Source: Deltaproteobacteria bacterium (lineage in GTDB: Bacteria; Desulfobacterota; Desulfarculia; Desulfarculales; Desulfarculaceae). From it: a stretch of DNA of 64,000 bases. The notes beneath the pieces were generated by a model. The model did not search any database. It was not told where the DNA came from and worked only from the letters and a program-made list of their open reading frames with translations. Positions within the stretch are counted from its first letter, which is position 1; the number at the start of each line of letters is the position of its first letter. The DNA lies in the NCBI GenBank assembly GCA_020444165.1, contig JAHLLK010000011.1, forward strand, positions 1-64,000. The letters are read 5' to 3'. Below, in pieces: positions 1-8,239 of the stretch. Position numbers and translations under genes: made by a program.

Positions 1-56
1 CCATTTTTGACATAATATCAACACGTTTTATGTGTTTCACCATGCAATGGCCTCAC

Positions 57-779
57 TTACTTGCTCAACAACAAGAAGCGGCACACCACGGTGGCGGAGA
101 GGCTGATTTCGCCGGCTTCCAGCTTGGTGTTGGCGGCCCCTCCGGTGGCGCGCATGGCGGCCATCATGGGCCGGGGCGGGGGGCTGGCTTCGCCTATTTG
201 CAGGGACAGCGGCGGGCCGAGTTTCATCCCGGCCTTTTGGGCCAGGGCCTGGGCTTGGGCCAGGGCGTCGTCATAGGCCAGAGCCTGGACTTTTTGCTGG
301 CCGGCCCGGGGGTCGGCCAGGCTCCAGTTGGGCCCGCTCACCTGGTTGGCCCCGGCCTTCACCGCGGCGTCCAGCACCTGGCCGATGGTCTCCGCCTGGC
401 GGCTGGTCACCTTGAGGGTGTTCACGGCCTCGTAGCCCACCACGTGGCTGGTGCGTTTGACCTCGTCCCACTGGGTGGTGGCCCGGAGCCAGTAGCTGGC
501 GGTTTGCAGCCTGTCTTGGGGTCCCAACAGCGGCTTGATGGCCGCCTTGACCCCTTCCATGATGGTGGCGTTGGCTTGGCTGGCCTCCTTGGCGGTAGAA
601 GCGCGGGTGGCCACTCCCACGTTGAGGCTCACCTGATCCGGGGTCAGTTCCAGGTCGGCCTGGCCGGTCACCGTGAGGGTGGGTGGTTCCGGACAGGGCG
701 ATTCGGCTAGGGCGGTCCAGGGGGTCAGCAGGCATAAGATGAGGGCGGCGACGAGCGCGGCCAGCCGCGGACGGGTCAT
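57..779 (-). CDS. SIMPL (DUF541) domain periplasmic protein
   Basis: This 240-residue exported protein has a signal peptide (MTRPRLAALVAALILCLL, cleavage probably after TALA, about residue 25). The rest matches the SIMPL/DUF541 fold: an early 'TVTGQADLELTPDQVSLNVGV' type beta region, a central 'VVGYEAVNTLKV' strand, and a C-terminal 'ISLSATVVCRF' strand. Family members such as E. coli YggE are periplasmic or outer-membrane-associated and their biochemical role is poorly defined. The ATG at 779 was chosen because GGAGG lies 6-7 bases upstream and the signal peptide starts there; the open frame extends further upstream only through the repeat locus. It stands alone on the minus strand. Confidence 0.85.
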   Translation of the reverse strand: MTRPRLAALVAALILCLLTPWTALAESPCPEPPTLTVTGQADLELTPDQVSLNVGVATRASTAKEASQANATIMEGVKAAIKPLLGPQDRLQTASYWLRATTQWDEVKRTSHVVGYEAVNTLKVTSRQAETIGQVLDAAVKAGANQVSGPNWSLADPRAGQQKVQALAYDDALAQAQALAQKAGMKLGPPLSLQIGEASPPPRPMMAAMRATGGAANTKLEAGEISLSATVVCRFLLLSK

Positions 780-840
780 ATCTATCCTCCGGCGAGGGTT
801 CAGGAGATGCTTAGATTCTAGCACAGGAAGGGGGAAATCA

Positions 841-1075
841 ACCGCGTCGCCGCAGGCCGCGTGCCGGCAGCGTGCCGCTGCTCGCGTAGCGGGTCGGGGC
901 GGCGTGCCGCCGCTGGCAATGCGGGTCGGGGCGGCGTGCCGCCGCTGGCGAATCGTGTCGGGCAAGGCCATCATCCCAACAAAGTCTCGACGCTCCCGCC
1001 GGCCGCGTGCCGCTGCTGGCAATACGAGTCGGGCGAGGCTCTGATTCAGGCCAAGCTTGCGCGCTCCTGAAACTG
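841..1075. repeat. Dispersed ~100-bp repeat family, locus 1
   Basis: This gap between tsaB and the SIMPL gene is filled by degenerate repeats. A GC-rich inverted motif (GGCGGCGTGCCGCC, or GCCGCGTGCCGCTG) is followed by TGGCAAT and CGxGTCGGG at about 893, 922, 950 and 1025. The second half of the unit (GCGCTCC-type core) is seen at about 990 and 1060. The same two-part unit occurs at 27.15 and 34.1 kb. The copies here are the most eroded and two are truncated to about 30 bp. I see no gene in it. Confidence 0.7.
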
Positions 1076-1139
1076 GGCTGCTAAAAAGTAGACAAAACCG
1101 AGCCGCGAAGCCACAGGCTGCGGGCACAAGGCATGGGAA

Positions 1140-1844
1140 TCACTCCACCAGGCGGTATTCGTCCAAAGGCAGGCCGAAACGCACTTCGGCGTCGGAGGGG
1201 CGGCAGTAGCGGGGTCTGAGGTCGGCCGGGTCCACTCCCTGGCCGGCAGCCAGGCGGCGGGCGCCCTCCAGGGCCAGGAGCCCGGGGCGGCAGGTGTCGG
1301 TCAGCGGGGGGGCCAGGCTCAGGCCGGGAGCCAGGAGCGCGTCCTGGTGCAGGCGCGCGCCGTCGCCGACCAAAAGCGCCGGGGGGGAGAGCAGGGGGGC
1401 CAGGCGGGCCGGGCTGATGGCCAGGTCTTCCTCCTGCCGGGTGAGGCTGCCGTCCGCCGCGGCTTGGAACGCCGCGGCGTAGACCAGGCCCCGCCGGGCG
1501 TCGGCCACGGCCCACAACTGGCCGGGCTGGCAGGCCGCGCCCAGGGCCAGGAGCCGCAGGCTGGAGACACCGGCCACCGGCAGGCCCAGGCCCAGAGCCA
1601 GGCCCTGGGCCGTGGCCAGGCCGATGCGGAGCCCGGTGAAGTACCCGGGCCCCAGGTTCACGGCCAGGCCGGTCAGCTCGTCCCGGCGGCGTTCGGTCTG
1701 GGCCAGGAGGAATTCCACACAGGGCAAGAGACGGCGGGAGTGGCTGGGGCCGGGGCCCAGGCTCAGTTCGGCCAGGACGCCGTCATCCCCGGCCAGGGCC
1801 AGACCGGCCGAGCGCCCCGCCGTGTCCAGGGCCAGGATCAGCAT
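1140..1844 (-). CDS. tsaB: tRNA t6A biosynthesis protein TsaB
   Basis: The 234-residue product matches the usual TsaB length. The N-terminus (MLILALDTAGRSAGLAL) is the actin-like/ASKHA phosphate-1 motif, followed by 'GPGYFTGLRIGLATAQGLALG', the most conserved TsaB segment. TsaB is the inactive-site partner that scaffolds TsaD in making threonylcarbamoyl-adenosine at position 37 of ANN-decoding tRNAs in the cytoplasm. The start at 1844 lies 5 bases after the rseP stop, so the gene is probably the last of the rpsB-to-tsaB block. Its location at the tail of an envelope operon is a lineage trait rather than a functional clue. Confidence 0.93.
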   Translation of the reverse strand: MLILALDTAGRSAGLALAGDDGVLAELSLGPGPSHSRRLLPCVEFLLAQTERRRDELTGLAVNLGPGYFTGLRIGLATAQGLALGLGLPVAGVSSLRLLALGAACQPGQLWAVADARRGLVYAAAFQAAADGSLTRQEEDLAISPARLAPLLSPPALLVGDGARLHQDALLAPGLSLAPPLTDTCRPGLLALEGARRLAAGQGVDPADLRPRYCRPSDAEVRFGLPLDEYRLVE

Positions 1845-1849
1845 GCCTG

Positions 1850-2920
1850 TTACCCGTTTTGGGTGATGAGGCGGGCGATGTCGTTGTAGAACACCATCAC
1901 CATCAAGGCCACCAGGAGCACCACGCCCACCTGCTGGAACTTTTCGCGCACCCGCACGGACACCGGCTTGCGGCGAACCGCCTCCACCAGGAAGAAGAAG
2001 ATCTGCCCGCCGTCCAGGGGCGGCATGGGCAGGAAGTTCAGGATGGCCAGGTTCACCGAGATCAGCGCCGCGAACTCCAGGAGCGAGTCCAGGCCCTGGC
2101 GCGCCGCCTCGCCGGCCACCTGGGCGATGAAGATGGGCCCACCCAGGGTCTTGGGCGAGACCTTGGCCTGCACCAACTTGACCACCGTGAGGAAGATGAG
2201 CCGGCTGGCCTCGTAGGTCTTGGCAAAGGACTCCACAAAGGCCTCGCCCAGGCTGAGCTTCCAGGTCACCACCTCCGAGCTGGCCATGAGGCCCAGGCGC
2301 CACACCTCGGTGCTCTCGCCAAAGATGTTCTTGGCCTCCACCCGGTCCGGCTTCACGTCAAAGCTGATGGTGCGGCCGTCCCGCTCCACCTCCAGGTGCA
2401 GCACCTTGCCCTCGCTGTTCTGCACCGCCTCGACCATGTCCGCCCAGTTCTTCATGGTCTGGCCGTCGATGGTGCGCACCATGTCCCCGGCCTTCAGCCC
2501 CGCCGCGGCGCCGGGCTGGTCGGGCACCACCTGGCCCACCCGCGAGGTGAGCACCGGCAGGCCCCACAGGGCCATGACCAGGAAATAGGCCACCACCGCG
2601 AACAGCAGGTTGGATAAGGGGCCGGCCGCCACAATGGCCAGCCGCCAGCCCACCGGCTTCAAACTGAAGGAGCGGTCCGCCTCCTCGGGGGTCACTTCCT
2701 CGGTGGGGTCCTCGCCCACCATGCGCACAAAGCCGCCCAGGGGGATGGCGGAAAGCCGGTAGTCGGTCTCCCCGCGCTTGAAGCCGAAGAGCCGCGGCCC
2801 AAAACCCAGGCTGAAGGTGGTAACCCCCACCCCGGCCCATTTGGCCACCAGGAAATGGCCCAACTCATGGACGAATATGAGTACGCCCAGAACGATTACG
2901 GCGCTGATTACGGTGGTCAT
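1850..2920 (-). CDS. rseP: Site-2 intramembrane metalloprotease RseP
   Basis: This M50-family inner-membrane zinc protease has 356 residues. HELGH (residues 18-22) in the first membrane helix supplies two zinc ligands and the catalytic Glu; the third ligand is in the C-terminal 'NFLPMPPLDGGQ' motif. A PDZ domain lies between (about residues 115-195, 'GDMVRTIDGQTMKNW'). With one PDZ instead of the two in E. coli RseP (450 residues), it resembles the shorter YluC/RasP type. The family cuts anti-sigma factors and leftover signal peptides in the membrane. The ATG has AAGGG six bases upstream, and dxr ends 3 bases before it in the transcript. Confidence 0.95.
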   Translation of the reverse strand: MTTVISAVIVLGVLIFVHELGHFLVAKWAGVGVTTFSLGFGPRLFGFKRGETDYRLSAIPLGGFVRMVGEDPTEEVTPEEADRSFSLKPVGWRLAIVAAGPLSNLLFAVVAYFLVMALWGLPVLTSRVGQVVPDQPGAAAGLKAGDMVRTIDGQTMKNWADMVEAVQNSEGKVLHLEVERDGRTISFDVKPDRVEAKNIFGESTEVWRLGLMASSEVVTWKLSLGEAFVESFAKTYEASRLIFLTVVKLVQAKVSPKTLGGPIFIAQVAGEAARQGLDSLLEFAALISVNLAILNFLPMPPLDGGQIFFFLVEAVRRKPVSVRVREKFQQVGVVLLVALMVMVFYNDIARLITQNG

Positions 2921-2923
2921 CTT

Positions 2924-4093
2924 CTACCCTTTACCGTGGGCGTCCAGCCAAGCCGTGGCCGCCCGGCGGGCCCAGGCGTCGGCCTCCAAAACGGCGGACA
3001 GGCTCTGGGCCGAACCGCCGCGGTGGCGGTCCAGTACGGCGGCCGTGCAGGCCGCGATGCCCGGAAAGTCCAGCCCGCCCTGGAGGAAGCGGGCCACCGC
3101 CTCCTCGTTGGCCGCGTTAAGGACCGCCGGCGCGGCTCCCCCCTGCCGGCCGGCCGCGTAGGCCAGGCCCAAAGCCGGGAAACGCTCCATATCCGGTTCT
3201 TCGAAGGTCAGAGCCGCCAAGGCCGGCGGCGACAAGGTGGGCCCGGAAAGCGGCAGCCGGCGGGGATGCCCCAAGGCGTAGGCGATGGGCAGGCGCATGT
3301 CCGGCGGCCCCAGCTGGGCCACAAAGCTGCCGTCAATGAACTCCACCAGGGAATGTATCAGCGACTGGGGGTGGATGACCACCCGTATCTTGTCGAAAGG
3401 TTGGGAAAACAGCCAATGGGCCTCGATCACCTCCAGGCCCTTGTTCATCAGGGTGGCGGAATCTATGGTGATCTTGGGGCCCATGCTCCAGTTGGGATGG
3501 GCCAGCGCCTCGGCCGGGGTCACCTGGGCCAGGCGCGCCGCCGCGGCTGTGCGGAAGGGCCCCCCGCTGGCGGTGAGCCACAGGTTCCGCACTTCCTCGC
3601 GCCGCCCCGCGGCCAGGCATTGCTGGATGGCCGAGTGTTCGCTGTCCACCGGCAGGATCGCCGCCCCGCTCTTCCGGGCCGCGGTCATGACCAGCTCGCC
3701 GCCGGCCACCAGGGTCTCCTTGTTGGCCAGGGCCACCTTGATCCCCGCCTGCACCGCCGCCAGGGTGGGCTGCAACCCGGCTGCCCCCACCATGGCCGAG
3801 AGCACCAGGTCGGCCTCCACCCCCACGCTGGCTTCCAGGTACCCCTCGGGGCCGTACACCACCCGGGGCGCCGGGTGGGGCAGGAGAGACTCCAGGCGCC
3901 GGGCCGCTTCCTGGTCGGCCACGGCCACCAGCCGGGGCCGGAAGGTGGCCGCCTGGGCCGCCAGGGCCTCCACGCTGTTGGCCGCGGTGAGGCTCACCAC
4001 CTCGAACTGGGCCGGCAGCTCGCCCACCACCTTGAGGGCGCTCTGGCCGATGGAGCCGGTGGAGCCCAGGAGGGCCAGTTTTTTCAGGGCCAC
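2924..4093 (-). CDS. dxr: 1-deoxy-D-xylulose 5-phosphate reductoisomerase
   Basis: Dxr catalyses the first committed MEP-pathway step, converting DXP to MEP with NADPH. All hallmarks are present in 389 residues: the NADPH loop GSTGSIG near the start, LANKETLVAGG, the metal-binding VDSEHSAI, the flexible-loop TASGGPFR, and 'MGPKITIDSATLMNKGLE'. I chose GTG at 4093 because GAAGG lies 7 bases upstream and the length then matches the family; this overlaps the cdsA stop by 10 bases. The product feeds undecaprenyl pyrophosphate synthase (uppS), encoded in the same operon. Confidence 0.95.
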   Translation of the reverse strand: MALKKLALLGSTGSIGQSALKVVGELPAQFEVVSLTAANSVEALAAQAATFRPRLVAVADQEAARRLESLLPHPAPRVVYGPEGYLEASVGVEADLVLSAMVGAAGLQPTLAAVQAGIKVALANKETLVAGGELVMTAARKSGAAILPVDSEHSAIQQCLAAGRREEVRNLWLTASGGPFRTAAAARLAQVTPAEALAHPNWSMGPKITIDSATLMNKGLEVIEAHWLFSQPFDKIRVVIHPQSLIHSLVEFIDGSFVAQLGPPDMRLPIAYALGHPRRLPLSGPTLSPPALAALTFEEPDMERFPALGLAYAAGRQGGAAPAVLNAANEEAVARFLQGGLDFPGIAACTAAVLDRHRGGSAQSLSAVLEADAWARRAATAWLDAHGKG

Positions 4094-4890
4094 AATAATA
4101 CCTTCACCAAGAGGAATACCGGGGCCGCGGCCAGATGCCCGTCCACCCGGTCCAACAGCCCGCCGTGGCCCGGGAAGATGCTGCCCGCGTCCTTCTTGCC
4201 CGCCGCCCGCTTCAAGCCGGACTCCAGCAAATCGCCGCCCACGCTCACCAGGGCCAGCCCGGCGGCCAGGCCCGCGGCCCGGCCCAGATCCACCCCGGGC
4301 AGGGTCAGCCACACCAGCCCGACCCCCACCGCCGCGGCCAGGACCATGCCCCCGGCCACGCCCTCCACGGTCTTGCCCGGGGAGATGGCCGGGGCCAGCT
4401 TGTGCCGGCCCCAGAGGTGCCCCGCGAAGTAGGCCCCCACGTCGGCGGCCACCACGGTGAGCACCAGGTACAACAGCCAGTAGCGCCCCTGGGGCAGAAG
4501 CACGGTGAATACCAGGCAGGTGATGAGCCCGGCGCCGTACACGAAACCGAACGCGCGCCGGGCCAGGGCCGGCCAGGCCGCGGCCAGGTCCTGGCGTTCC
4601 AACAAAAAGGAGCCAAAGGCGATCAGCACCAGGCCCAACAAGAGCCCGGCCATCCCGGCGGCGTAACCGGCCAGCAGGCTCCAGGGGAGCGCCAGGGCCA
4701 GGGCCAAGGCCCAGAGATCCGCGGCCCGCCAGGGGCCGGTGAGCGCCAGGCCCTTGAACTCGTAAAAGGCCAGGCCGGCGGCCAGGGAGGCGGTGAGCCC
4801 CAGGCTCCACAAGGGGGCCAACAGGATCAGGGCCAGGGCGCCGACGGCCAGGGGCAGGCCGGTGATGAATCTGAGCCCCACCCCCTGCAT
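4084..4890 (-). CDS. cdsA: Phosphatidate cytidylyltransferase
   Basis: This polytopic inner-membrane enzyme makes CDP-diacylglycerol from phosphatidate and CTP, the branch point for phospholipids. The C-terminal family signature is intact (SGLKRAAGKKDAGS followed by FPGHGGLLDRVDG) and 7-8 hydrophobic segments are visible. With ATG at 4890 it has 268 residues and begins right before the first membrane helix, as is usual. That ATG lacks a close Shine-Dalgarno. A TTG at 4926 overlapping the uppS stop is an alternative, so the start is uncertain. Confidence 0.93.
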   Translation of the reverse strand: MQGVGLRFITGLPLAVGALALILLAPLWSLGLTASLAAGLAFYEFKGLALTGPWRAADLWALALALALPWSLLAGYAAGMAGLLLGLVLIAFGSFLLERQDLAAAWPALARRAFGFVYGAGLITCLVFTVLLPQGRYWLLYLVLTVVAADVGAYFAGHLWGRHKLAPAISPGKTVEGVAGGMVLAAAVGVGLVWLTLPGVDLGRAAGLAAGLALVSVGGDLLESGLKRAAGKKDAGSIFPGHGGLLDRVDGHLAAAPVFLLVKVLLWP

Positions 4891-4918
4891 ACTGTGCCGG
4901 GCGGCGCGGGGTTGCTCC

Positions 4919-5692
4919 TCAGCCAAGGGGCTTCTCCAACTGCTCGCCGGTCCGCCCAAAGCGGCGCTGCCGCTGGGCGTAGTCGTGGAGAGCCTGGTAA
5001 TAGGCCTGTTCCCGGAAGTCGGGGAAGAAAGTGGGGGTGAAGTAGAACTCGGCGTAGGCGCACTGCCACAACAGGAAATTGGAGATGCGGAGTTCGCCGC
5101 TGGTGCGGATGAGGAGATCCACCTCGGGCAGCCCCTGGGTGTAGAGCCGGGCGGCCAGGGCCTCCTCGTCCACTTGGTCCGGGGAGAGCCGGCCCGCGGC
5201 CACCTCCTGGCACAACAGCCGGGCGGCCCGGGTCAGCTCCTGGCGGCCGCCATAGGACAGGGCCACGGTGAGCACCATCTCCCGTCCCCCGGCCGTGGCC
5301 GCCATGGTCTTTTCCAAGTCTTTGCGGGTGCCGGCCGGCAGCTTCTCGGTGGCCCCGATGGTGTTCAGCCGAATGCCGTGCTCCAGCATCTCGGCCTTCT
5401 CGGACTTCATGAAGCGGCCCAACAGCCGCCACAAGGCGCTGACCTCGGCCTTGGGCCGGGACCAGTTCTCCTCGCTGAAGGCATAGAGGGTCAGCGCCTC
5501 CAGGCCCAGGCGGCGGCTGGTGCGCACCAGGGTCCGCACGCTCTCGGCCCCTGCCTCGTGGCCCCTGACCCGGGCCAGGCCTCGGGCCTGGGCCCAGCGG
5601 CCGTTGCCGTCCATGATCACGGCCACGTGGCGGGGCAGTTCCTCCGGCGGGGGAGGGGCCAGTTGACTTGGTGGGGCCGGATGCTGGTTCAT
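4919..5692 (-). CDS. uppS: Di-trans,poly-cis undecaprenyl diphosphate synthase
   Basis: This cis-prenyltransferase (257 residues) condenses isopentenyl units onto farnesyl diphosphate to give the C55 carrier for peptidoglycan. The catalytic-Asp motif VIMDGNGRWA, the LYAFSEENW segment and the C-terminal RTSGELRISNFLLWQ motif (isopentenyl diphosphate binding) are all present. A proline-rich 20-residue N-terminal extension precedes the core. It sits between frr and cdsA. The 82-base gap to frr holds a short GC hairpin but no clear terminator. Confidence 0.96.
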   Translation of the reverse strand: MNQHPAPPSQLAPPPPEELPRHVAVIMDGNGRWAQARGLARVRGHEAGAESVRTLVRTSRRLGLEALTLYAFSEENWSRPKAEVSALWRLLGRFMKSEKAEMLEHGIRLNTIGATEKLPAGTRKDLEKTMAATAGGREMVLTVALSYGGRQELTRAARLLCQEVAAGRLSPDQVDEEALAARLYTQGLPEVDLLIRTSGELRISNFLLWQCAYAEFYFTPTFFPDFREQAYYQALHDYAQRQRRFGRTGEQLEKPLG

Positions 5693-5774
5693 GGGCTCCC
5701 TGGTTCGCGGGGCGGAAAAGACCCTGCCCGCCGGGAACCCCGGCCAAAACCGGGGCGGCTGGCGGGGAAAAGGA

Positions 5775-6332
5775 TCAGAACTCCATGATCTCTTTTTCTT
5801 TGTCGGCCATCAGCTCATCGACCTGCTTCACGTACTCGTCGGTGAGCTTCTGGATCTCGTCCTGGCCCCGGAAGGCGTCGTCCTCGCTGACCTCGCCTTC
5901 CTTCTTGAACTCCTTGATCATCTCGTTGGCTTCCCGGCGGGCGTTGCGCACGGCGACCTTGGTCTCCTCGCCCATCTTGCGCACCACCTTCACCAGGTCG
6001 CGGCGGCGTTCCTCGGTCAGGGCCGGGATGTTGATCCGCACCACCTTGCCGTCGCTCTGGGGGTTCAGGCCCAGGTCGCTCTTCAAAATGGCCTTCTCGA
6101 TGGCTTCGCAGCTCTTGGGGTCCCAGGGCTGGATCAGGATCAGCCGGGCCTCGGGCACCGAGAGGCTGGCCATCTGGTTCAAGGGTGTGGGCGCGCCGTA
6201 GTAGTCGGCCCGGACTCCATCCAGGATGGAAAGGGAGGCGCGGCCGGTGCGCACCCGTTTGAAGTCGCGGTTCAAGGCCTCGATGGCCTTTTCCATCAAA
6301 TCATTGGCTTCCTGCTTGGCGTCATCGATCAT
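5775..6332 (-). CDS. frr: Ribosome recycling factor
   Basis: RRF (185 residues, the standard length) releases ribosomes from mRNA after termination together with EF-G. The N-terminal coiled-coil helix contains [13 protein letters not shown], followed by '[20 protein letters not shown]' and the [16 protein letters not shown] motif. The ATG has GGAGG 6 bases upstream, and the pyrH stop overlaps this ribosome-binding region, so the two genes are probably translationally coupled. The order rpsB-tsf-pyrH-frr is conserved across most bacteria. Confidence 0.97.
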   Translation of the reverse strand: MIDDAKQEANDLMEKAIEALNRDFKRVRTGRASLSILDGVRADYYGAPTPLNQMASLSVPEARLILIQPWDPKSCEAIEKAILKSDLGLNPQSDGKVVRINIPALTEERRRDLVKVVRKMGEETKVAVRNARREANEMIKEFKKEGEVSEDDAFRGQDEIQKLTDEYVKQVDELMADKEKEIMEF

Positions 6333-6333
6333 C

Positions 6334-7053
6334 TCAAACCTCCACCCGGGAGCCCACGTTCTCTCCCAGGATCACCCGCTTGATGTTGCCCGGGGTCAAA
6401 AGGTCGAACACCACCACGGGCAGCCGGTTGTCCCCGGCCAGGCTGATGGCCGTGGAATCCATGAACTTGAGGTGCCGGGTCAGCACCTCATCATAGGTCA
6501 CCCGGGCCAGCTTCTTGGCCGTGGGGTTTTTGACCGGGTCGGCGTCGTAAATGCCGTCCACCTTGGTAGCCTTCAACAGCACCTCGGCCCCGATCTCCTG
6601 GGCCCGGAGCGCCGCGGCGGTGTCGGTGCTGAAGTAGGGGCTGCCGGTGCCGGCGGCGAAAATGACCAGGCGGCCCTTTTCCAGGTGGCGGCAGGCCCGC
6701 CGCCGCAAGTAAGGCTCGGCGACCTGGGGCGCGGTCAGGGCGCTCATGACCCGGGTGGGCGTGTCGCGGCGCTCCAGGGAGTCCTGCAGGGCCAGGGAGT
6801 TGATCAGGGTGGCCAGCATGCCCATGTGGTCGGCCTGCACCCGATCCATGCCCTTGGCCGACTCACTGACCCCCCGGAAGATGTTGCCGCCGCCCAAGAC
6901 CACCCCGAGCTCCGTTCCCAGAGCGCGGGCCTCGATGAGCTGATCAGCTACGAACTCCAACACCGTCGGCGAGATGCCAAAGGGGGAGTCGCCCATGAGG
7001 GCTTCGCCCGACACCTTCAACAAGACCCGTTGATAGGCCGCTTCCGGGGGCAC
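6334..7053 (-). CDS. pyrH: UMP kinase
   Basis: This amino-acid-kinase-fold UMP kinase (239 residues) phosphorylates UMP to UDP in the cytoplasm. Visible motifs are the ATP/phosphate loop [31 protein letters not shown], and the uridine-binding [16 protein letters not shown] at 7053 is preceded by a strong GAGGAGG, so it is preferred over the in-frame TTG at 7068 that would lie inside the Shine-Dalgarno region. A terminator-like hairpin at 7090-7127 separates it from tsf. Confidence 0.96.
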   Translation of the reverse strand: MPPEAAYQRVLLKVSGEALMGDSPFGISPTVLEFVADQLIEARALGTELGVVLGGGNIFRGVSESAKGMDRVQADHMGMLATLINSLALQDSLERRDTPTRVMSALTAPQVAEPYLRRRACRHLEKGRLVIFAAGTGSPYFSTDTAAALRAQEIGAEVLLKATKVDGIYDADPVKNPTAKKLARVTYDEVLTRHLKFMDSTAISLAGDNRLPVVVFDLLTPGNIKRVILGENVGSRVEV

Positions 7054-7089
7054 GATCCCTCCTCGCAAAGAATCTTAAATAAAGAATCA

Positions 7090-7127
7090 AAAGTAAACCG
7101 GGCCGGCGGTGGTTCCCGCCGGCCCGG
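7090..7127 (-). terminator. Intrinsic terminator between tsf and pyrH
   Basis: On the minus strand a perfect 12-bp GC stem (7116-7127 with 7098-7109, 6-base loop) is followed by the T-rich run TTTACTTTTGA. It lies 7 bases past the tsf stop and before the pyrH ribosome-binding site. It probably lowers expression of the downstream genes relative to the highly expressed rpsB-tsf pair. Confidence 0.85.
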
Positions 7128-7134
7128 CTGTGGC

Positions 7135-8007
7135 TCAGTCCTTCTGGCCCAGGACGAAGCGGGCGAACCGGTTGATTTGCACCTGGTCGCCGGCCGCGGT
7201 CTGGAACTCCTTCAAAAGGTCGCCCACGGTCTTGTCCGTGTCCTTCACAAAGGGCTGCGACAAGAGGCAGGACTCGGAGATGAACTTCTTCATCTTGCCG
7301 GAGATGATCTTGTCCAGGATCTTCTCGGGCTTGCCCTGCTCCAGGGCCTGGGCCTTGTAAACCTCGCGCTCGCGCTCGATGACCTCCGGGGCCAGCCCGG
7401 CCTCGGTGACGCACAGGGGGTTGGAGGCCGCGATGTGCATGGCCACGTCCTTGGCGAACATCGCGAACTCCTGGCTCTGGGCGGTGGCGTCCTTCTCGGC
7501 CGCGAACTCCACCAAAACGCCCAGCTTGCCGCCGGCGTGGATGTAGCTGGCCACGAAGCCCTGGTCAAAGCGCGCGAAACGGTTGATCTGCACGTTCTCC
7601 CCGGTCTTGGCCCGGAGTTCGTTCAAGAGGTCCTCGACCGTCTTGCTGGGGTCATTGATATAGGCCTGGCACATCAGGTCGGCCTCGCCGGGGTTGTTGA
7701 CGGCCACGTGCTTGGCCACGCCGGCCGCGAACTCGCCGAACTCGTCGGTCTTGCCGGTGAAGTCGGTCTCGCAGTTCACTTCGGCCAGGGCGCCCAGCTT
7801 GCCGGTCCCGTCCAGGTAGCTGGCGATCTGGCCCTCGGTGACCTCGCGGTCGCCGCGCTTGGCCGCCACGGCCAAGCCCTTTTGACGCAGCCAGTCCACG
7901 GCCTTTTCCATGTCGCCGCCGGTCTCGATGAGGGCCTTTTTGCAGTCCATCATGCCGGCGTTGGTTTTTTCCCGCAGCGCTTTTATGGTGGCAACGGAGA
8001 TATCCAT
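7135..8007 (-). CDS. tsf: Elongation factor Ts
   Basis: EF-Ts (290 residues) is the nucleotide-exchange factor of EF-Tu. The N-terminal UBA-like domain (VATIKALREKTNAGMMDCKK), the CETDF motif that inserts at the EF-Tu GTP site, and two related core halves are visible. The halves end in similar 'VQINRFARF' segments. ATG at 8007 has AAGGAG 7 bases upstream; the longer reading frame to 8046 adds only non-conserved residues. It follows rpsB after a 232-base spacer rich in hairpins. Confidence 0.97.
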   Translation of the reverse strand: MDISVATIKALREKTNAGMMDCKKALIETGGDMEKAVDWLRQKGLAVAAKRGDREVTEGQIASYLDGTGKLGALAEVNCETDFTGKTDEFGEFAAGVAKHVAVNNPGEADLMCQAYINDPSKTVEDLLNELRAKTGENVQINRFARFDQGFVASYIHAGGKLGVLVEFAAEKDATAQSQEFAMFAKDVAMHIAASNPLCVTEAGLAPEVIEREREVYKAQALEQGKPEKILDKIISGKMKKFISESCLLSQPFVKDTDKTVGDLLKEFQTAAGDQVQINRFARFVLGQKD

Positions 8008-8239
8008 AATGAGTCTCCTTGTACTCTCTGGCAAAACGGCGCCCACGCGGGGCGCCGTGGAAGCATCTGGGGTGGGGCGGCCTCATTTATCGTGTGGAGA
8101 AAGGCCATCCTTGGCCTTTTTCGATCAGACTTGGCAAAAACGTGGTTTTGCCAAGTCTGGCAAATAGCTTGCTTTTTCAAAGCCGCGCAATGCGGCGCGC
8201 CATCCTTGGCGCGCTTGGCAGGCTGATTTCATCAGCCGG
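8008..8239. repeat. rpsB-tsf spacer with five hairpins
   Basis: This spacer contains five inverted repeats: 8036-8044/8050-8058, 8101-8106/8113-8118, 8126-8139/8146-8159 (a perfect 14-bp stem with core CTTGGCAAAA), 8195-8201/8208-8214, and 8221-8226/8232-8237 just after rpsB. The second and fourth share the same ATCCTT loop. No tsf-leader motif that I recognise is present. The 14-bp stem recurs at 11320-11386. Confidence 0.75.

Noticed and set aside
1..56. TTGACA at 7-12 as a plus-strand promoter
   Set aside because: No acceptable -10 box lies 16-18 bases downstream and no plus-strand gene follows.
6226..8226. 666-codon plus-strand open frame opposite frr, pyrH and tsf
   Set aside because: It is antisense to three certain genes and has their GC-driven shadow composition (Gly/Leu/His-rich), no ribosome-binding site and no known domain.
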